Assembly (NCBI GenBank): GCA_002105175.1
Contig: MCGE01000006.1
Location: 1,860,001 to 1,924,000 of the forward strand
DNA from: Absidia repens
Taxonomy: Eukaryota; Mucoromycota; Mucoromycetes; Mucorales; Cunninghamellaceae
Direction: 5' to 3'
Length of the DNA: 64,000 nt
The position numbers and the translations under genes are program-made. The notes under the pieces were generated by a model. The model ran no database searches and had not been told where the DNA came from. It was given only the letters and a program-made list of their open reading frames with translations. Shown here piece by piece: positions 1-10,755 of this stretch (positions are counted from its first letter, which is position 1; every line of letters starts with the position of its first letter).

Positions 1-757
1 TTTCTTCTCCATCTCTAAGAAGGCCTTCATCGTTGGATCCATATCATCGTCATCGTCATCGTCATCGTTTTCAGTACCGCTGTTTGATTGAGGGGATGTC
101 TTCTTTTTCGTTTGTAGCGCTTCGGGTAGATCCTGATCGGCATTTGCAAAGCGTTGTCGTAATGCACTCATATCATGCTTGTATGATTCCATGTCTTCTT
201 GATAAATATCGTAAACACTATTAGTAATAAAAAAAAAAAAAAAGAAAGAGTATGTGAATATGTGCACAACAAAGGTACCATAGGACAAAAGGGTCTTACC
301 AGTAAGCGCAGCCACTAATGTTATCCGAGTATTCCGAGCATAATAATAAAATTAGTAATTATGTATATAGTTTAACCTACTGACAGGAACTATTCTCTTA
401 CCTCATACAGCAGTTTTCAGGAGGTGGTGGTTTTTCAGGCAAAGGGATTTTTTCGTTCTGTAACCAAACAAATTGAGATTGTCTTGAGGTAACTGAATCT
501 TCGTTCGAGATTTCAGTCGAAGCCGGCGCATTTTCAATAGGAGTCGCAGTGCTGGTGACTTGACGATCATTGTTGGTGGTATCAAGGGACGGCCAGTCGT
601 TGTTGTCGTCGTCGTTTACTGGCAAGGCAGGGTCTCCGTGTTCTGTCTTTTGCTGTTGTAATAAAAGGGTCCAATAACCATCATAGCGAGAAGAGTGGTG
701 ATAAAATCGACGCGATACACAAGCCCTTTTGATAAGAGGCGTAGTGAAGAGTAACAT
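1..757 (-). CDS. Oxidoreductase-like domain protein (OXLD1-type), 3' end cut off
   Basis: Exons joined by hand are 757-402, 314-300 and 217-1, and the gene runs off the left edge. The first residues (MLLFTTPLIKRACVSRRF) are basic and lack acids, as in a mitochondrial presequence. After a disordered acidic region comes PPPPENCCMSGCAYCVYDIY, which is the Cys-rich core of the oxidoreductase-like family (PF09791, human OXLD1). The motif is assembled only when a 15-base microexon (300-314) is included: ENCCM lies in exon 1, SGCAYC in the microexon and VYDIYQED in exon 3. The family is small, mitochondrial and of unclear biochemistry. The visible C-terminal part has a run of Asp followed by a helix. 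It diverges from the R-SNARE gene with 214 bases between starts. The family call is firm; its function is not established. Confidence 0.85.
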
Positions 758-971
758 AGATTTGTGTATAAAAAAAAAAAAGGTGAAAGCAAAAAGATTG
801 GACGGGCCAGGCTTGAAAAATAGAAAAAAAAAAGTCTGTGTAATGAGCCGACGAATGAAAATAGAAGCGGAGTCAGAATTTAAAGGCCACCAACGAAACG
901 TTAAGTGCCTTCATATTTTTTCCTTTCCTTTTTTTTTTTTCCTCTTCAAATCCCAAAAGCACATTATAGTC

Positions 972-1309
972 ATGTAAGTAATCCCCCACCCCCTATTTTA
1001 CCCTTTGAAACCAGTATTATTATACTTGAAGTAAAAACTTTATTTACTTCCACGAAAAATAAAGAAACTCTATCTAACATATACTTTTTACTTTTTATTT
1101 TTTGATATTATTCAGGTCTGAACCTTACGATCCCTATATTCCCAACAACCAACGTGGTGCTAATGCTACAGGTGGTGCTGGTGGCAATCAAAAAACAGAA
1201 CGCGTACAGCAACAAGTCGATGAAGTTGTCAACATCATGCAAGAAAACATTGATAAAGTGATGCAACGTGGTGAACGTTTGGATGATCTTCGAGGAAAAA
1301 CTGGTAATG

Positions 1310-1340
<31 letters not shown>

Positions 1341-1896
1341 AAAGATGATGAAAGTCTTGGCAATTCGAAATACTAGTCCTTAGAACGATACTCATACTTT
1401 TATATCTTTATTCTCCCTTTTTCTTTTTTCTTTTTTGTCTTGCTGAATATATAGAGGATTTGCAATCTACTGCTGGTCATTTCCGCCGTGGTGCTAATCA
1501 AGTACGAAAGCGTATGTGGTGGAAGGACTTAAAATGGAAAATTATTATTGCCGTCACCATTATTGTCATTTTGGGTGTTATCATTGGTAAGAAGTTTTTG
1601 AAATATATGATTACTACGATCAAAAATGGGAGTAAATACTAATTATTGTTATTCTTTTTGTTTTGATAATTAGGTTCCATTGTTGGTACTCAGGTATGTA
1701 AACAGACTGGAGATGTGTGTGGGGAAATAGTATTGTATGACGTAGAAGCATGGACTTTTTGATTTACTAAATTTTTTTATCTTTTTTTAAAAAAAATTAG
1801 ACTCACAACGACAACAATCAACAACAAAATCAACAACAAAATCAACAACAAAATCAACAGCAAAATCAACAACAACAACAACAGCAACAACAATAA
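972..1896 (+). CDS. SNC1: R-SNARE, synaptobrevin/VAMP (Snc-type)
   Basis: Exons are 972-973, 1116-1303, 1455-1586, 1674-1693 and 1801-1896, giving 145 residues. The protein has a short Pro/Asn-rich head, an R-SNARE helix (about residues 28-85) with the zero-layer Arg at about 52 in KVMQRGERL, a basic-Trp juxtamembrane stretch (RKRMWWKDLKWK) and one membrane anchor (about 92-112). This is the layout of exocytic and endosomal v-SNAREs that pair with plasma-membrane Qa and Qbc SNAREs. Two things are odd. The start codon is split by the first intron, with AT in exon 1 and G in exon 2. After the anchor the protein ends in about 30 residues made almost only of Gln and Asn, which would face the lumen or cell exterior. 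The last codon and stop read CAATAAA, so the stop lies inside an AATAAA hexamer; further AATAAA copies occur near 2105. Confidence 0.93.
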
Positions 1897-3235
1897 ACAA
1901 GCTGCATCTTTCTGCCAATGCCTGGGTTTGCCTGTCTTTGAACTTGGATTGCATCTGCCGGCCCTTTCCCCTTCCTTTTATCATATAGTTTAGTTTATCG
2001 TATATAGTTTACCCTTCGTCTTCCCTTTACTGTCATCCTGTTTAGTTTTTACCTTTCTACTACTACCTTTTTTTTTTATTTATCTCTCTTCTTGAATCAA
2101 TTCAATAAATAAATATAGCCTTTTTTTTGACCGATCGCAATATGAAAATGATACATTGTCCCATTAAGCCCCCTCTCACTATGATAAACATGTGATTATG
2201 TCACGTTCAGTTCAGAAGAAAACCAAATCACAGGCATGCTGCTTGTTGCGTACTCCTTGTCTATTACACCATTATTATTATTATTATTATTGTTATTATT
2301 ATTATTTCGTTATTATTATCTTTGTAATAAGAACTAACACTTAATGTTTATGGATCATCATAAAAATTCTGCGCGGAGTACCTGTTTTGACCCCACTTTT
2401 TCTTCACTTTTCATCATTACTACAAAGAAAAACGATTGTCTACCCAAAAATCTAAAGAAAAAAAAATTTAACCGAACGGGATTCGAATGTGTGGACACAC
2501 TATTTTTCCCCTATAAACAGGTAGTACATATTACCTCAGCAAAGACGCATCCATCTTAGCCACAACATTCAACAAACAAAGAAGCAACCCTGGACTATGT
2601 AGATGTGTGTTTTCGATGCTAAAAGTGAAAATATTGTGACATGTTACAAACACTTTGGATTATGGAGAACGTGGATGCTAACTCAAAAGATCAGCACGCT
2701 CAGTTTTTTCGTTGTTGTTTTTTAAAAAAAGTAAATGAAGTCTATATACTGTTAGAATCAAGGCTGAGTGAGTCTTGGCGTTAATAATAGATCAACGGAA
2801 AGAGGAAGAAAATATATAAAAAGTGGTGACTACACTCACTGCCCGACTTCCAACTCACTCATATGTTTGATTGGTCGAGCAGGAGAAATAGACACACATT
2901 TTTTCTTATCAAGTGAACTGAAACTGTCCAAATCAATCGGGGGTGGGAGGGAGAAAGAAGGAGAGGTGCTCTAAAATGGCAACTAGTCATAATGCATGAA
3001 TTAGAAAGTCGTTGTTTAACTGAACATCTATAAACCAACCGCAATAGTGGTCATTCATTACTAGATGATGGGTCTGCAGATATTTAATAGAAACGAGATA
3101 TTTTATTAGAAACAATAAGGAACTATAATAATAATAAAAGGGGTGGGGTTCATTGTAACAAAGAACCTAATGGAGGTAGCATGAGGGAGACGATTGAGAG
3201 AATTGGCGAATATTCAGTGCTAGTCTAAAGGACTC

Positions 3236-3240
<5 letters not shown>

Positions 3241-3289
<49 letters not shown>
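3241..3289. repeat. 49-base A homopolymer
   Basis: This is the longest homopolymer in the window. It may be the A tail of a retroposed copy, but no element is recognisable immediately upstream. Confidence 0.9.
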
Positions 3290-3293
<4 letters not shown>

Positions 3294-3393
3294 TTAGTAT
3301 ATTGTATTGCGCAAGATGTGAGGAGGACGAAATTAATATATTTTATTGAGACATGGCAACTGTCAGTACTAATCTAAAGAAGCAATTCTAAAA

Positions 3394-3740
3394 AGAGATC
3401 TACTGGACAAGTCATTGGAAAAACCAATGGGACGTTTTTCATTGAAGCAAATAAAAAGAGGCATATTTTATTCAAATGTAGATTCAAACTATGGACAAAC
3501 TAACACGAAAATAAGCTAATGCAAGCTTCAAAAAGCCAACTAATGGTGGTCCCAAATCCTGAATCCAAAATGAAAGGGTTTCCCCATGCATCTTGTAATC
3601 CCTGAGCTGAAATCCCTTCCAGACTAGTCCCAACACTATTCTAAGATCACCAGAACCTAAAAAAAGTTGAATGGTGAAGAAGAAAGAGCGAAAAATAAAA
3701 GCGAACGAAAATAAATATTCACGTGGACGGGATTTAAACT
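3394..3740 (+). repeat. Dispersed repeat family, copy A
   Basis: This copy reads GATCTACTGGACAAG, then a stretch ending TTTTTCATTGAAGC, then CATATTTTATTCAAATG, then TGAATCCAAAATGAAAGGG, then TTTCCCCATGCATCTTG and TAATCCCTGAGC, and ends near ACGTGGACGGGATTTAAA. The same ordered blocks recur in four other places in this window, one of them inverted. There is no coding potential. The orientation given is that of the TTTCCCCATGCATC block on the plus strand. Confidence 0.8.
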
Positions 3741-4605
3741 ATTCTCTGTAGCCGTTTCGCTGGACTACACTTCTGATTATTTCGATGAACTACGTTGTTT
3801 CGAAGATAAAAACACAAAACGGAAGTTCCAGAAAGCTACTCTCCTGGTAGATAAAGTATGGTTAGACACACCAGAATAACGATTTAATTTCGCTATTCCG
3901 TTGATATTGTTATTGTGGATTTTTTCTGAACCTCCTACATACTTGAAACCATTGTCTTATTTATGGATATGATGCGAAAGGGTTATAGCCCATGACGCTG
4001 TCTTGTTGCAAGTTACAACAAAATGAACAACGAAGTGACAAACCTATGAGCATTCAAGATAACGAAGACGAGAAAATGATAGACATTTTATAATATCTAT
4101 GTCAAAGATAAACACGGCAGTATGTCGAGGCAACTTCTATTTCACATAATGAACTTGGGTGGGTCATTTATTCACGCAACTAACCAACACAACCATCAGC
4201 AAAATTCAAAAAAAGAAAAATTAACTACTACACTTAATGCACCCCTGCTAATACAACATATAGACATCAGATCTTCCATAATATAAACAAAACTTTTATT
4301 TGACAAAAGCCACAGTTCTACAAAAAACTAATCTACAAATACTAAACTAATGGGAATGGTATAATCTATTTTTAAATAAAAGAATATGAATGTCAGTTAA
4401 GAATTTACACAAGGAATGTATAATGATTGTAAACACATCTTAAAAGTTGATCAAGATAGATTTCAGTAAAGAGTAGGTTGTCAAACCAGGTTTCCTCATA
4501 TAAGTTCGGAAGACCGTCGTGATAATAATCATCACTTCCATCTTGTCAACTTTCGGATTGTTTACAAATAGGAAAGAGAAAAATGCCTTACCTGGACTGA
4601 TAGAA

Positions 4606-5789
4606 TCAAAAGGATAACACTTGCAATTGCTCACCAAGACCAAAAAAAGAAGGCAATACTGCAAACTATTAAAAAAGAAAACGAATCAGTAAACAAATCC
4701 ACTCAAATCATAAGAGGGAATAGTGTCCATCGTACAATGAAAATCAGACAAAAAAGTGTCCACACGAGTGATCAGACATATGCTTGTCAATTTTTTGTTG
4801 TAATCATCCGTTTTTCATCATACGCGAATCCCTCGTGCAATTTTGTTCTTTTGAAATTTACCTTTTTTTGATCCAAGATCAAAATCAAGATGAAAGCAAC
4901 ACGAAGAAATCCATGACAAGTATCCACTTTGAATAAGAGAAACTATAAAAATAAGAGAAAAAGAAGATTAATCTTCAATATTCATGCATGTATATATAAA
5001 GATACTTTTTCGGTATCAAGTGTGTCAATTTCAGTTTTGCATGAATGGTAATAATAAAAAGTTTGTCACCATCGAATAACTCGTCTGACTCGTCATCTAA
5101 AAACAAATTTCATCCTTTGGACACACTTGATAACCCGAAAAAAATAGAAGGAAATAGCGATAATTACCTTGAGAATTTCATCATGTGTCATAACAGTCAA
5201 GATATCCAAAAAAAGAGTATTTCCCAAAAATGACAAGACATAATTGAGAACAAACTATTTTCAAAAATAAAGAAAGTGAAGTAAGTATCAATGTAATATA
5301 AAGATAGAACAAAAGATGAAAGAAATGAAATCAACCTCAGGATTGCAGCCAGCACAAATCGTCTTCATCAATTCAGACGGTAATTCCAACATAATGTCAT
5401 TCATCACCGATTCATTTCATTTTCTTTCATCTTAAAATTGTTGTTGTTTTTTTTGGTTGCAATGGACTTACCTTTAATTTTTGAAAGTCCATGATAGCTA
5501 CCCGCCGAACCCCCATGTTTCCCGAAGACACCACAATCATATACACAAAGTAATCAACCAGAAATAGATGATAACCTATAGAAGAGAAAACGGAAATCAG
5601 TTCAATTATGTTCTTTCATATGATAAAAAAAAATCATCATATCAAGAATGGATTTGACAAACATCAGAAAATATAAAAGTTCACAGCATGTATAATCAGA
5701 AACTCTAGTTTGTTTGACGTAAAAAACATCACTTGTGTCAAATCCATACTTGAGCACTGGTGCTTACATGATTTTTTTTTTTTTGACAT
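4606..5789 (-). pseudogene. Possible decayed or unrecognised spliced gene
   Basis: On the minus strand a chain of splice-bounded open segments can be read: 5789-5768 (starts ATG, Lys-rich), 5704-5685, 5575-5472 (contains SSGNMGVRRVAIMDFQKLK), 5404-5336 (MNDIMLELPSELMKTICAG), 5254-5168 (contains FLDILTVMTHDEILK), 5096-5070, 4942-4862 and 4665-4606 (ending in TGA). The last five join in phase 0. Two breaks argue for decay. The first exon is one base out of phase at a 13-base homopolymer. No AG acceptor joins 5472 to the 5404 segment, where two TGA codons precede the ATG. I do not recognise the protein. It may be a relic, a set of unrelated short ORFs, or a gene with a sequencing error. Confidence is low. 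Confidence 0.35.
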
Positions 5790-6103
5790 GATGATGGATG
5801 ATGATGAAAATAAAGAAAGGGAAACTTACATTGAGTAAAGAAAAGGCGTCAACAATGAATGGAAGAAAAGAAAAAAAAAACCAAAGAGGCTCTTTTTTTT
5901 TTTGTTTTTTATGTTGAAATTTGAAGAAAAAATTTTCAGGTTTGGCAGTCCATACAGGCCAATCAAATCCCAGGCGCTTTTTTTGTCTTTGATTTCCGCT
6001 TTAGCTGACTTTCTGACTACTTTCTTCCATTTAATTTTTTTTTTTTGAATTTTACTGTGCCGCTCAACTTTTTTTTTTTTCGACTTGATTATTTCAACAC
6101 ACA

Positions 6104-7537
6104 ATGGTAGACGACAGTGATGTGGATTACTATGAACTATTGGGGATTCAAATCACAGCCTCGGATGGTGATATTAAAAAAGCTTATAGAAAGAAGGCCT
6201 TAGCAGTCCATCCTGATAAGAATCCAAGCCCTGATGCAGGTAATATATATATATATATATATATATCTTTCGCATAAAGCAATATCTCGAATGATTTACT
6301 CATCTCCTTTTTATTTAAAAACGTACGTAGCACTTTTATTCCACAAGTTAAACCAAGCTCAGGAAATCCTGATGGATGTGCAACGACGGGCTGCTTACGA
6401 CAACATCTATCGCGGGCGATTGGAACGAAAAAAGAAACAACAGGAAATGGATGGGAAACGACGCCAAGCACAAGAAGAATTAGAGGCAAGGGAAAACAAG
6501 GCCAAGAAGGCGAGGATGGAACAGAGTCAAGTCGAGGCACAACATGCCGCTGAATTGGCACGGCTAAGAGCAGAAGGCGCAAAACGACGACAAGAAGATT
6601 GGGATCGTGAACAAGAAGAGAAAAGACAACGTGAAGAAAATGGTAAGGGAAGAAGGATCAGTTAGTTATACATATATATGTTGGGTGGAGGGAGATAAAT
6701 GATTGCGGTGTGGGAGGGCGCATCTAACCAACTTTTTTTTTTTTGTCTCTTTAGAAAAAGTACCGGAAGTTCAGGATATTGACTTGGCACTGAAATTCAA
6801 ATGGAAAAAGAAAAAACATCCTCTAACAACAGACGATTTGACTCGATTATTGACGCCATTGGGAGCCACGGATGTGGCAGCATTGACGGAAAAGCGGAAA
6901 GGACATACCATGGTGATATTCAATACGGTGGTGGATGCTGTAAGTGTCGTACTAGTGTTAGTGGCAGAAATGAGAGGATTCTTTTTGATCAATGACTGAT
7001 ATCCCTCATCTTTATTTTTTTTTTATGTATTTTTTGTTATTTTAGCATGCAGTATTAACGAGCAAAGATACCAATCCTTCCTTGGCCATTTTTGAATCCA
7101 TTGAATGGGCTTCTGGGAACGAACCGGCCATCATCACAAAAATGAACAAGGATGAACAACGACGGAAAGAAGCGGCGGCGGCGATGATGGAAAACGATAC
7201 AAGATCTAGGACCTCGACATCATCCTCATCATCACCAAGGAAGCCTTTATTCAAGACCGATACATCTACCTCCTCCTTTTTCAAAAATATCAAGATACCT
7301 TCCTCAACTGTAAGTGGTGTGAATGTGTGAATGTGTGGATTGATATTTTTAGTGTTTTACATGCATATTTTTTTCATATGAAAAAACTGTCACTCACTTC
7401 ACTCCTTGCTCCTTTTTTTTTTCTAGACCCAATTCTCTAATGCATCCGGTTTATCACATAATGATTATGAAGCGATTACCATGATGAAACTACGACAGGC
7501 GGAAAAAGATCGACTAGCAAAACAAAGCAAGGATTAG
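6104..7537 (+). CDS. DNAJC17: DNAJC17/Cwf23-type spliceosomal J-protein
   Basis: Exons are 6104-6239, 6331-6642, 6755-6939, 7046-7309 and 7427-7537, giving 335 residues. The N-terminal J domain (about 7-75) has YYELLGI and the HPDKN loop at 36-40, so it should stimulate an Hsp70. A long charged coiled coil of Lys/Arg/Glu/Gln (about 75-150) follows. Next comes an RRM-like fold (about 155-230: [16 protein letters not shown], then [16 protein letters not shown]), then a Ser-rich linker and a short helical C-terminus. J domain, coiled coil and RRM in this order are the signature of DNAJC17, a splicing-associated J-protein. Upstream, CCAAT and TCAAATCCC lie at about 5960-5971. AATAAA lies at 7614-7619. 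The start was chosen because the J domain begins seven residues after it. Confidence 0.92.
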
Positions 7538-8089
7538 GCACTGTAGAATATATATATTTTTTTTAGTTTAGTTTTAGGCTATTGTTATCTATATAGACCC
7601 TTTTTTGTATACAAATAAAGAATTTGATGTCATGTATTTTATTGAAACAGTATTATTATTATTATTATTATCGTGTGTGTGTGTGGGTACATGGTATTAT
7701 GGGATGATTCGATGGTTTTGGAAAGGGTGAATATATCCCCTCCACCCCTTACACTACATGATATATGCAAAAGGTTTTCCTTTATATACAAACACCGACA
7801 CCGACCGAAATTCAGTGCATTGCCTGATTTGGAAGGTGATAGATTTACTACAAATTTGATACATACACGACACATAAAGAAGAAAAAGACAAAAAGGAAA
7901 TACATAATGTAATAATGAGGAGATAGGAAATTTGTTTTATTTATAATATACATGGATGTAAAGAGATAAAAAAATAAAAAAAAGATAAAGAAAGGTTGGG
8001 AATAATCATGAACTATAAACTATATGATAACGATACTATGATATGTAAGGGTGGGAAGGGTTGTGATGGACTTTGTGGCGGGGCGGTGA
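7538..8089. other. Convergent 3' region
   Basis: This stretch lies between the tail of the J-protein gene and the tail of the minus-strand gene that ends at 8090. It holds AATAAA at 7614 for the plus-strand gene, a TTA run near 7650-7668, a GT run at 7674-7686 and A-rich DNA. No gene is seen. Confidence 0.6.
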
Positions 8090-9014
8090 TCAATAAGGCG
8101 AAGTCAAAGCAGCTTGTCCTTGACGAATCAATTCTTGTAAGGTTTCTTCCATGCGATTGACACGATCCTCCTCCTCCTCCTCTTCTTCTTCTTCTTCCTG
8201 AGACCCATCATCGGATAAATTGACAGTGTTGATCTAAAAATATAAAAACAAAATGTAAATATTTATATGGATACAATCATGGAAAAAACATGTGTCAATG
8301 GCTGATATTTTTTTTTGTTACCTTTTCGTGTTGTGTTTGAAGTTCCGGGGCTTTAATTTTTGTTGTACGTTTCAAATCTGAATCCAAGGAATGAGAAGAA
8401 TGACGGTGATGATGGTTCGTAGGTGATGGTGGGATAATTGATGATGAAGGTAATGGAGAAGCAGGGGATGATGCTGGTGTTGTAGTGGATGATGATGATG
8501 AAGAAGAAGAAGATGGAGAAGAAGGTAAAGGTGAAGCTATTTCCAATTTTTTTAACATGACACAGGGAGCTGGGGAAGATGATCCATAGATTCTAGGCGG
8601 ATCCACAATGTAACCCATCCAATAGTTGTAAGCAGTGATGGCAATAGCAGAGGTAAAGATCAAAGCATCAACGATATTTGTGAATACAATTTCAAATGTA
8701 TTAAAGGGTCGATGAGTAAAGGATGGTGCAAAGGATGGTGCAAAGGAAGTCAAAGAGGAGGTCGACGAGGATGAAGTGAATGATGTCCCTGATGCGTTAC
8801 TAAGCCTATGCTTGGCGTAACGTCGTCCCTGAGGTTGATGATGATGAGTATAGTGATAGCTGTGACGACGAGATGGTTGTTGTTCGTGGTATTGTTGTTG
8901 GTGAGGTGATGTTGGTGTAGCAGAAGTAGTAGCTGTGACTGGGAATGAATGTCGATGATGTTTTTTTCGATTTCGATTGGACGTTGGTTTTGATTGAGGT
9001 TCCATCAATGACAT
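8090..9014 (-). CDS. Hypothetical single-pass membrane protein, low-complexity
   Basis: Two exons, 9014-8322 and 8233-8090, give 278 residues. About 100 N-terminal residues are rich in His, Gln, Ser and Thr with basic clusters. One strong hydrophobic segment follows at about 114-134 (IVDALIFTSAIAITAYNYWMG). The C-terminal half is Ser/Pro-rich. It ends in an acidic run of nine Glu followed by an amphipathic helix (RVNRMEETLQELIRQGQAAL). The positive N-terminal side suggests an N-in orientation, but that is inference. I recognise no family. Codon use and the clean intron make it a likely real gene. Confidence 0.7.
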
Positions 9015-9455
9015 TTTTTTCTAAGCAGTTTAAGAAGAAAGAGAAAAGGGAAGATGAGCAAAAAAAAAAAAAAAGGCCTTTTAAAGCGAGTTAGCGAGAG
9101 CTAGGGAAAAAAAAGGGGGTGTAAACAAAGATCTTAAAAAAAAAAGGATGATCACGCGGATTTCTTCCTACCTTCGATTTTACCTCACCCCCCAAAATTA
9201 ATCAAGGAGAGGCTACAGCATAAGAAGTTCAGTATCAAAGAGGGTAACATTGGTTGCTTTTAAAAGAGACACATCCCATCATAAACAATATCATAATTAC
9301 TTTATTGAATCAATATAAAACAGTATAAAATAAATAAAATCAATGTGTATATATATCAATCTAGATAACTAATTGTTGACTATAAACCAAAACTAAAACC
9401 TAACTAAAGGATCAAACCAGTCAGTACTACCACGACGCAATCCAATCCAGTCCAA
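9015..9455. other. Intergenic region between two minus-strand genes
   Basis: This holds the promoter side of the 9014 gene (A-runs at 9060-9074, G/C-poor DNA) and the 3' side of the SWIB gene. No gene is seen. Confidence 0.55.
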
Positions 9456-10475
9456 TCATTCTTTCTTCATATCCACACCATCTAAAACGTAATCGGCCGG
9501 TAAATCAGAGAGATGCTTGCCAATAAACTTGTTCATTGTAAAACAATGTATCCTATCTTGCCCATCGAATACACGTTTCAGCTTTTCATCACATACAATA
9601 AACGTCTTGTTCGCCGGGTCTTGAAGTTGGTTTTCCTTGATATATTTCCATAATGCCTTGACAACCCCAGGTCTTGATAACTGGTATGAAAAAATGAAAA
9701 AAACAACAACAGTTAGTCTGTCTGTCCAGTCGTCCCGTCGTCCCGTCAACCACCTTTCGTCAGCGCCCCCTCCCTCCCTCCTCTCACCATTGGTTTTATT
9801 TACTTACGGCAGTTTCGCCAGTGACGTTGCTCAACGTATCGCTGAGTAGCCATGATTTTGTAAACGGATTCTTTTGTAAAGTAGCAGCATCGACGTTACG
9901 CTTCTTGGCAGGCTTCTTTGGGGTGGAGGACTTCTTCTTCGTCGACTTGCTAGAGGAGGTGGTGGAGGTGGTGGATTTGGTTCCGTCTTCATCATCCGAG
10001 TCAATCATTTCTGATGTGCGTTTCTTGCTGTTGCTGGCACTACTTCTTGGTCTTGGTGGTGGTGGAGTGGGTCGCTTGGGTTGGTCTATAGATGTTGTTG
10101 ATGGTGCTGATGAAAGGTGGGAGCTGTATTTACTAGTACTACTACTGATTGGCGGAGACTCCTTTTTCACCACCGGAGGCGCCGTTTCACTGACGATATC
10201 CAAACACTGCATAATCAGCGCATTAAGGTCCTTTTTGTATTCATCCAGAGGTTCCGATGTCCCTTGCTGAAGTATCTTCCGTACTGACTTGGCGCTGATG
10301 GTCTCAAGATCGGACGACCGAAGGATGTCTAAAAATGCATAAATACAAAATGTGGTTTTTTTTTTTTTATATTATTCTGATTAGGTTCGTTGTTTATTAC
10401 ATGTGCAACCATCGACTTTTTTTCCTTTCCTTTCCCTTTACCTAAAACTCTTGGTTTGAATTTTTCTATGTTCAT
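9456..10475 (-). CDS. DEK-C / SWIB domain nuclear protein (UAF30/TRI1-like)
   Basis: Exons are 10475-10442, 10328-9808 and 9680-9456, giving 259 residues. The protein begins MNIEKFKPRVLDILRSSDLE and runs into a DEK C-terminal type helix bundle (about residues 4-60). A long Lys/Ser/Pro-rich linker with several nuclear-localisation-like clusters follows. It ends in a SWIB/MDM2 domain (about 183-255: LSRPGVVKALWKYIKENQLQ, then CDEKLKRVFDG, then FTMNKFIGKHL). DEK-C plus SWIB is the layout of yeast Uaf30 (the rDNA upstream activating factor) and Tri1. Either a Pol I or a general chromatin role is possible. It diverges from the ZIP gene with 280 bases between starts. Confidence 0.9.
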
Positions 10476-10755
10476 GTTATTCAACACCGTTTTTCTTTTT
10501 TCCTCTTTTTTTTGGGAGAAAAAATTGGGGGAAGAAAAAGAAAAGGAAGGGAAGAGCCGACAGCCGGTATGGAATCCTAAGGAATAAAAAAAAGTGGCAG
10601 CGCGTGACTTGGCCTGGGCCATTGATTTTTGGGCAATCAATGCGGAATTTTAAAACACATTAAAAAAAAAAACGGACGTGGCAATATCTCCCATTTTGTC
10701 CTTTTTTTTTTTTTACTTCTTCTCCTTTGACCTTTTTTTTACAGCCACCACCATC

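Larger units (their letters stand above)
1897..4605. other. Intergenic region with simple repeats and diverged repeat sequence
   Basis: No gene is recognised here. The first 220 bases are the SNARE 3' UTR with AATAAATAAAT near 2105. A TTA/ATT trinucleotide run lies at about 2268-2312 and a 49-base A run at 3241-3289. Sequence at about 2980-3240 (a GCATGAATTAGAAAG-like core, then ATGATGGGT) is loosely repeated at about 29510-29700. The left half of the dispersed repeat begins at about 3394. The rest is AT-rich and unassigned. Confidence 0.6.

Noticed and set aside
2470..2500. ATTCGAATCCCG on the minus strand, resembling a tRNA T arm
   Set aside because: The flanks do not form a T stem or acceptor stem, and no D arm is seen upstream.
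9821..10270. 149-codon plus-strand frame
   Set aside because: It is the mirror of the SWIB/DEK-C gene; hydrophobic runs come from antisense Ser/Lys codons.
10678..10755. Upstream extension of the ZIP transporter frame
   Set aside because: The extension begins at GTG, not ATG, and adds a T-run-encoded Phe stretch; the ATG at 10756 has good context and matches the family start.
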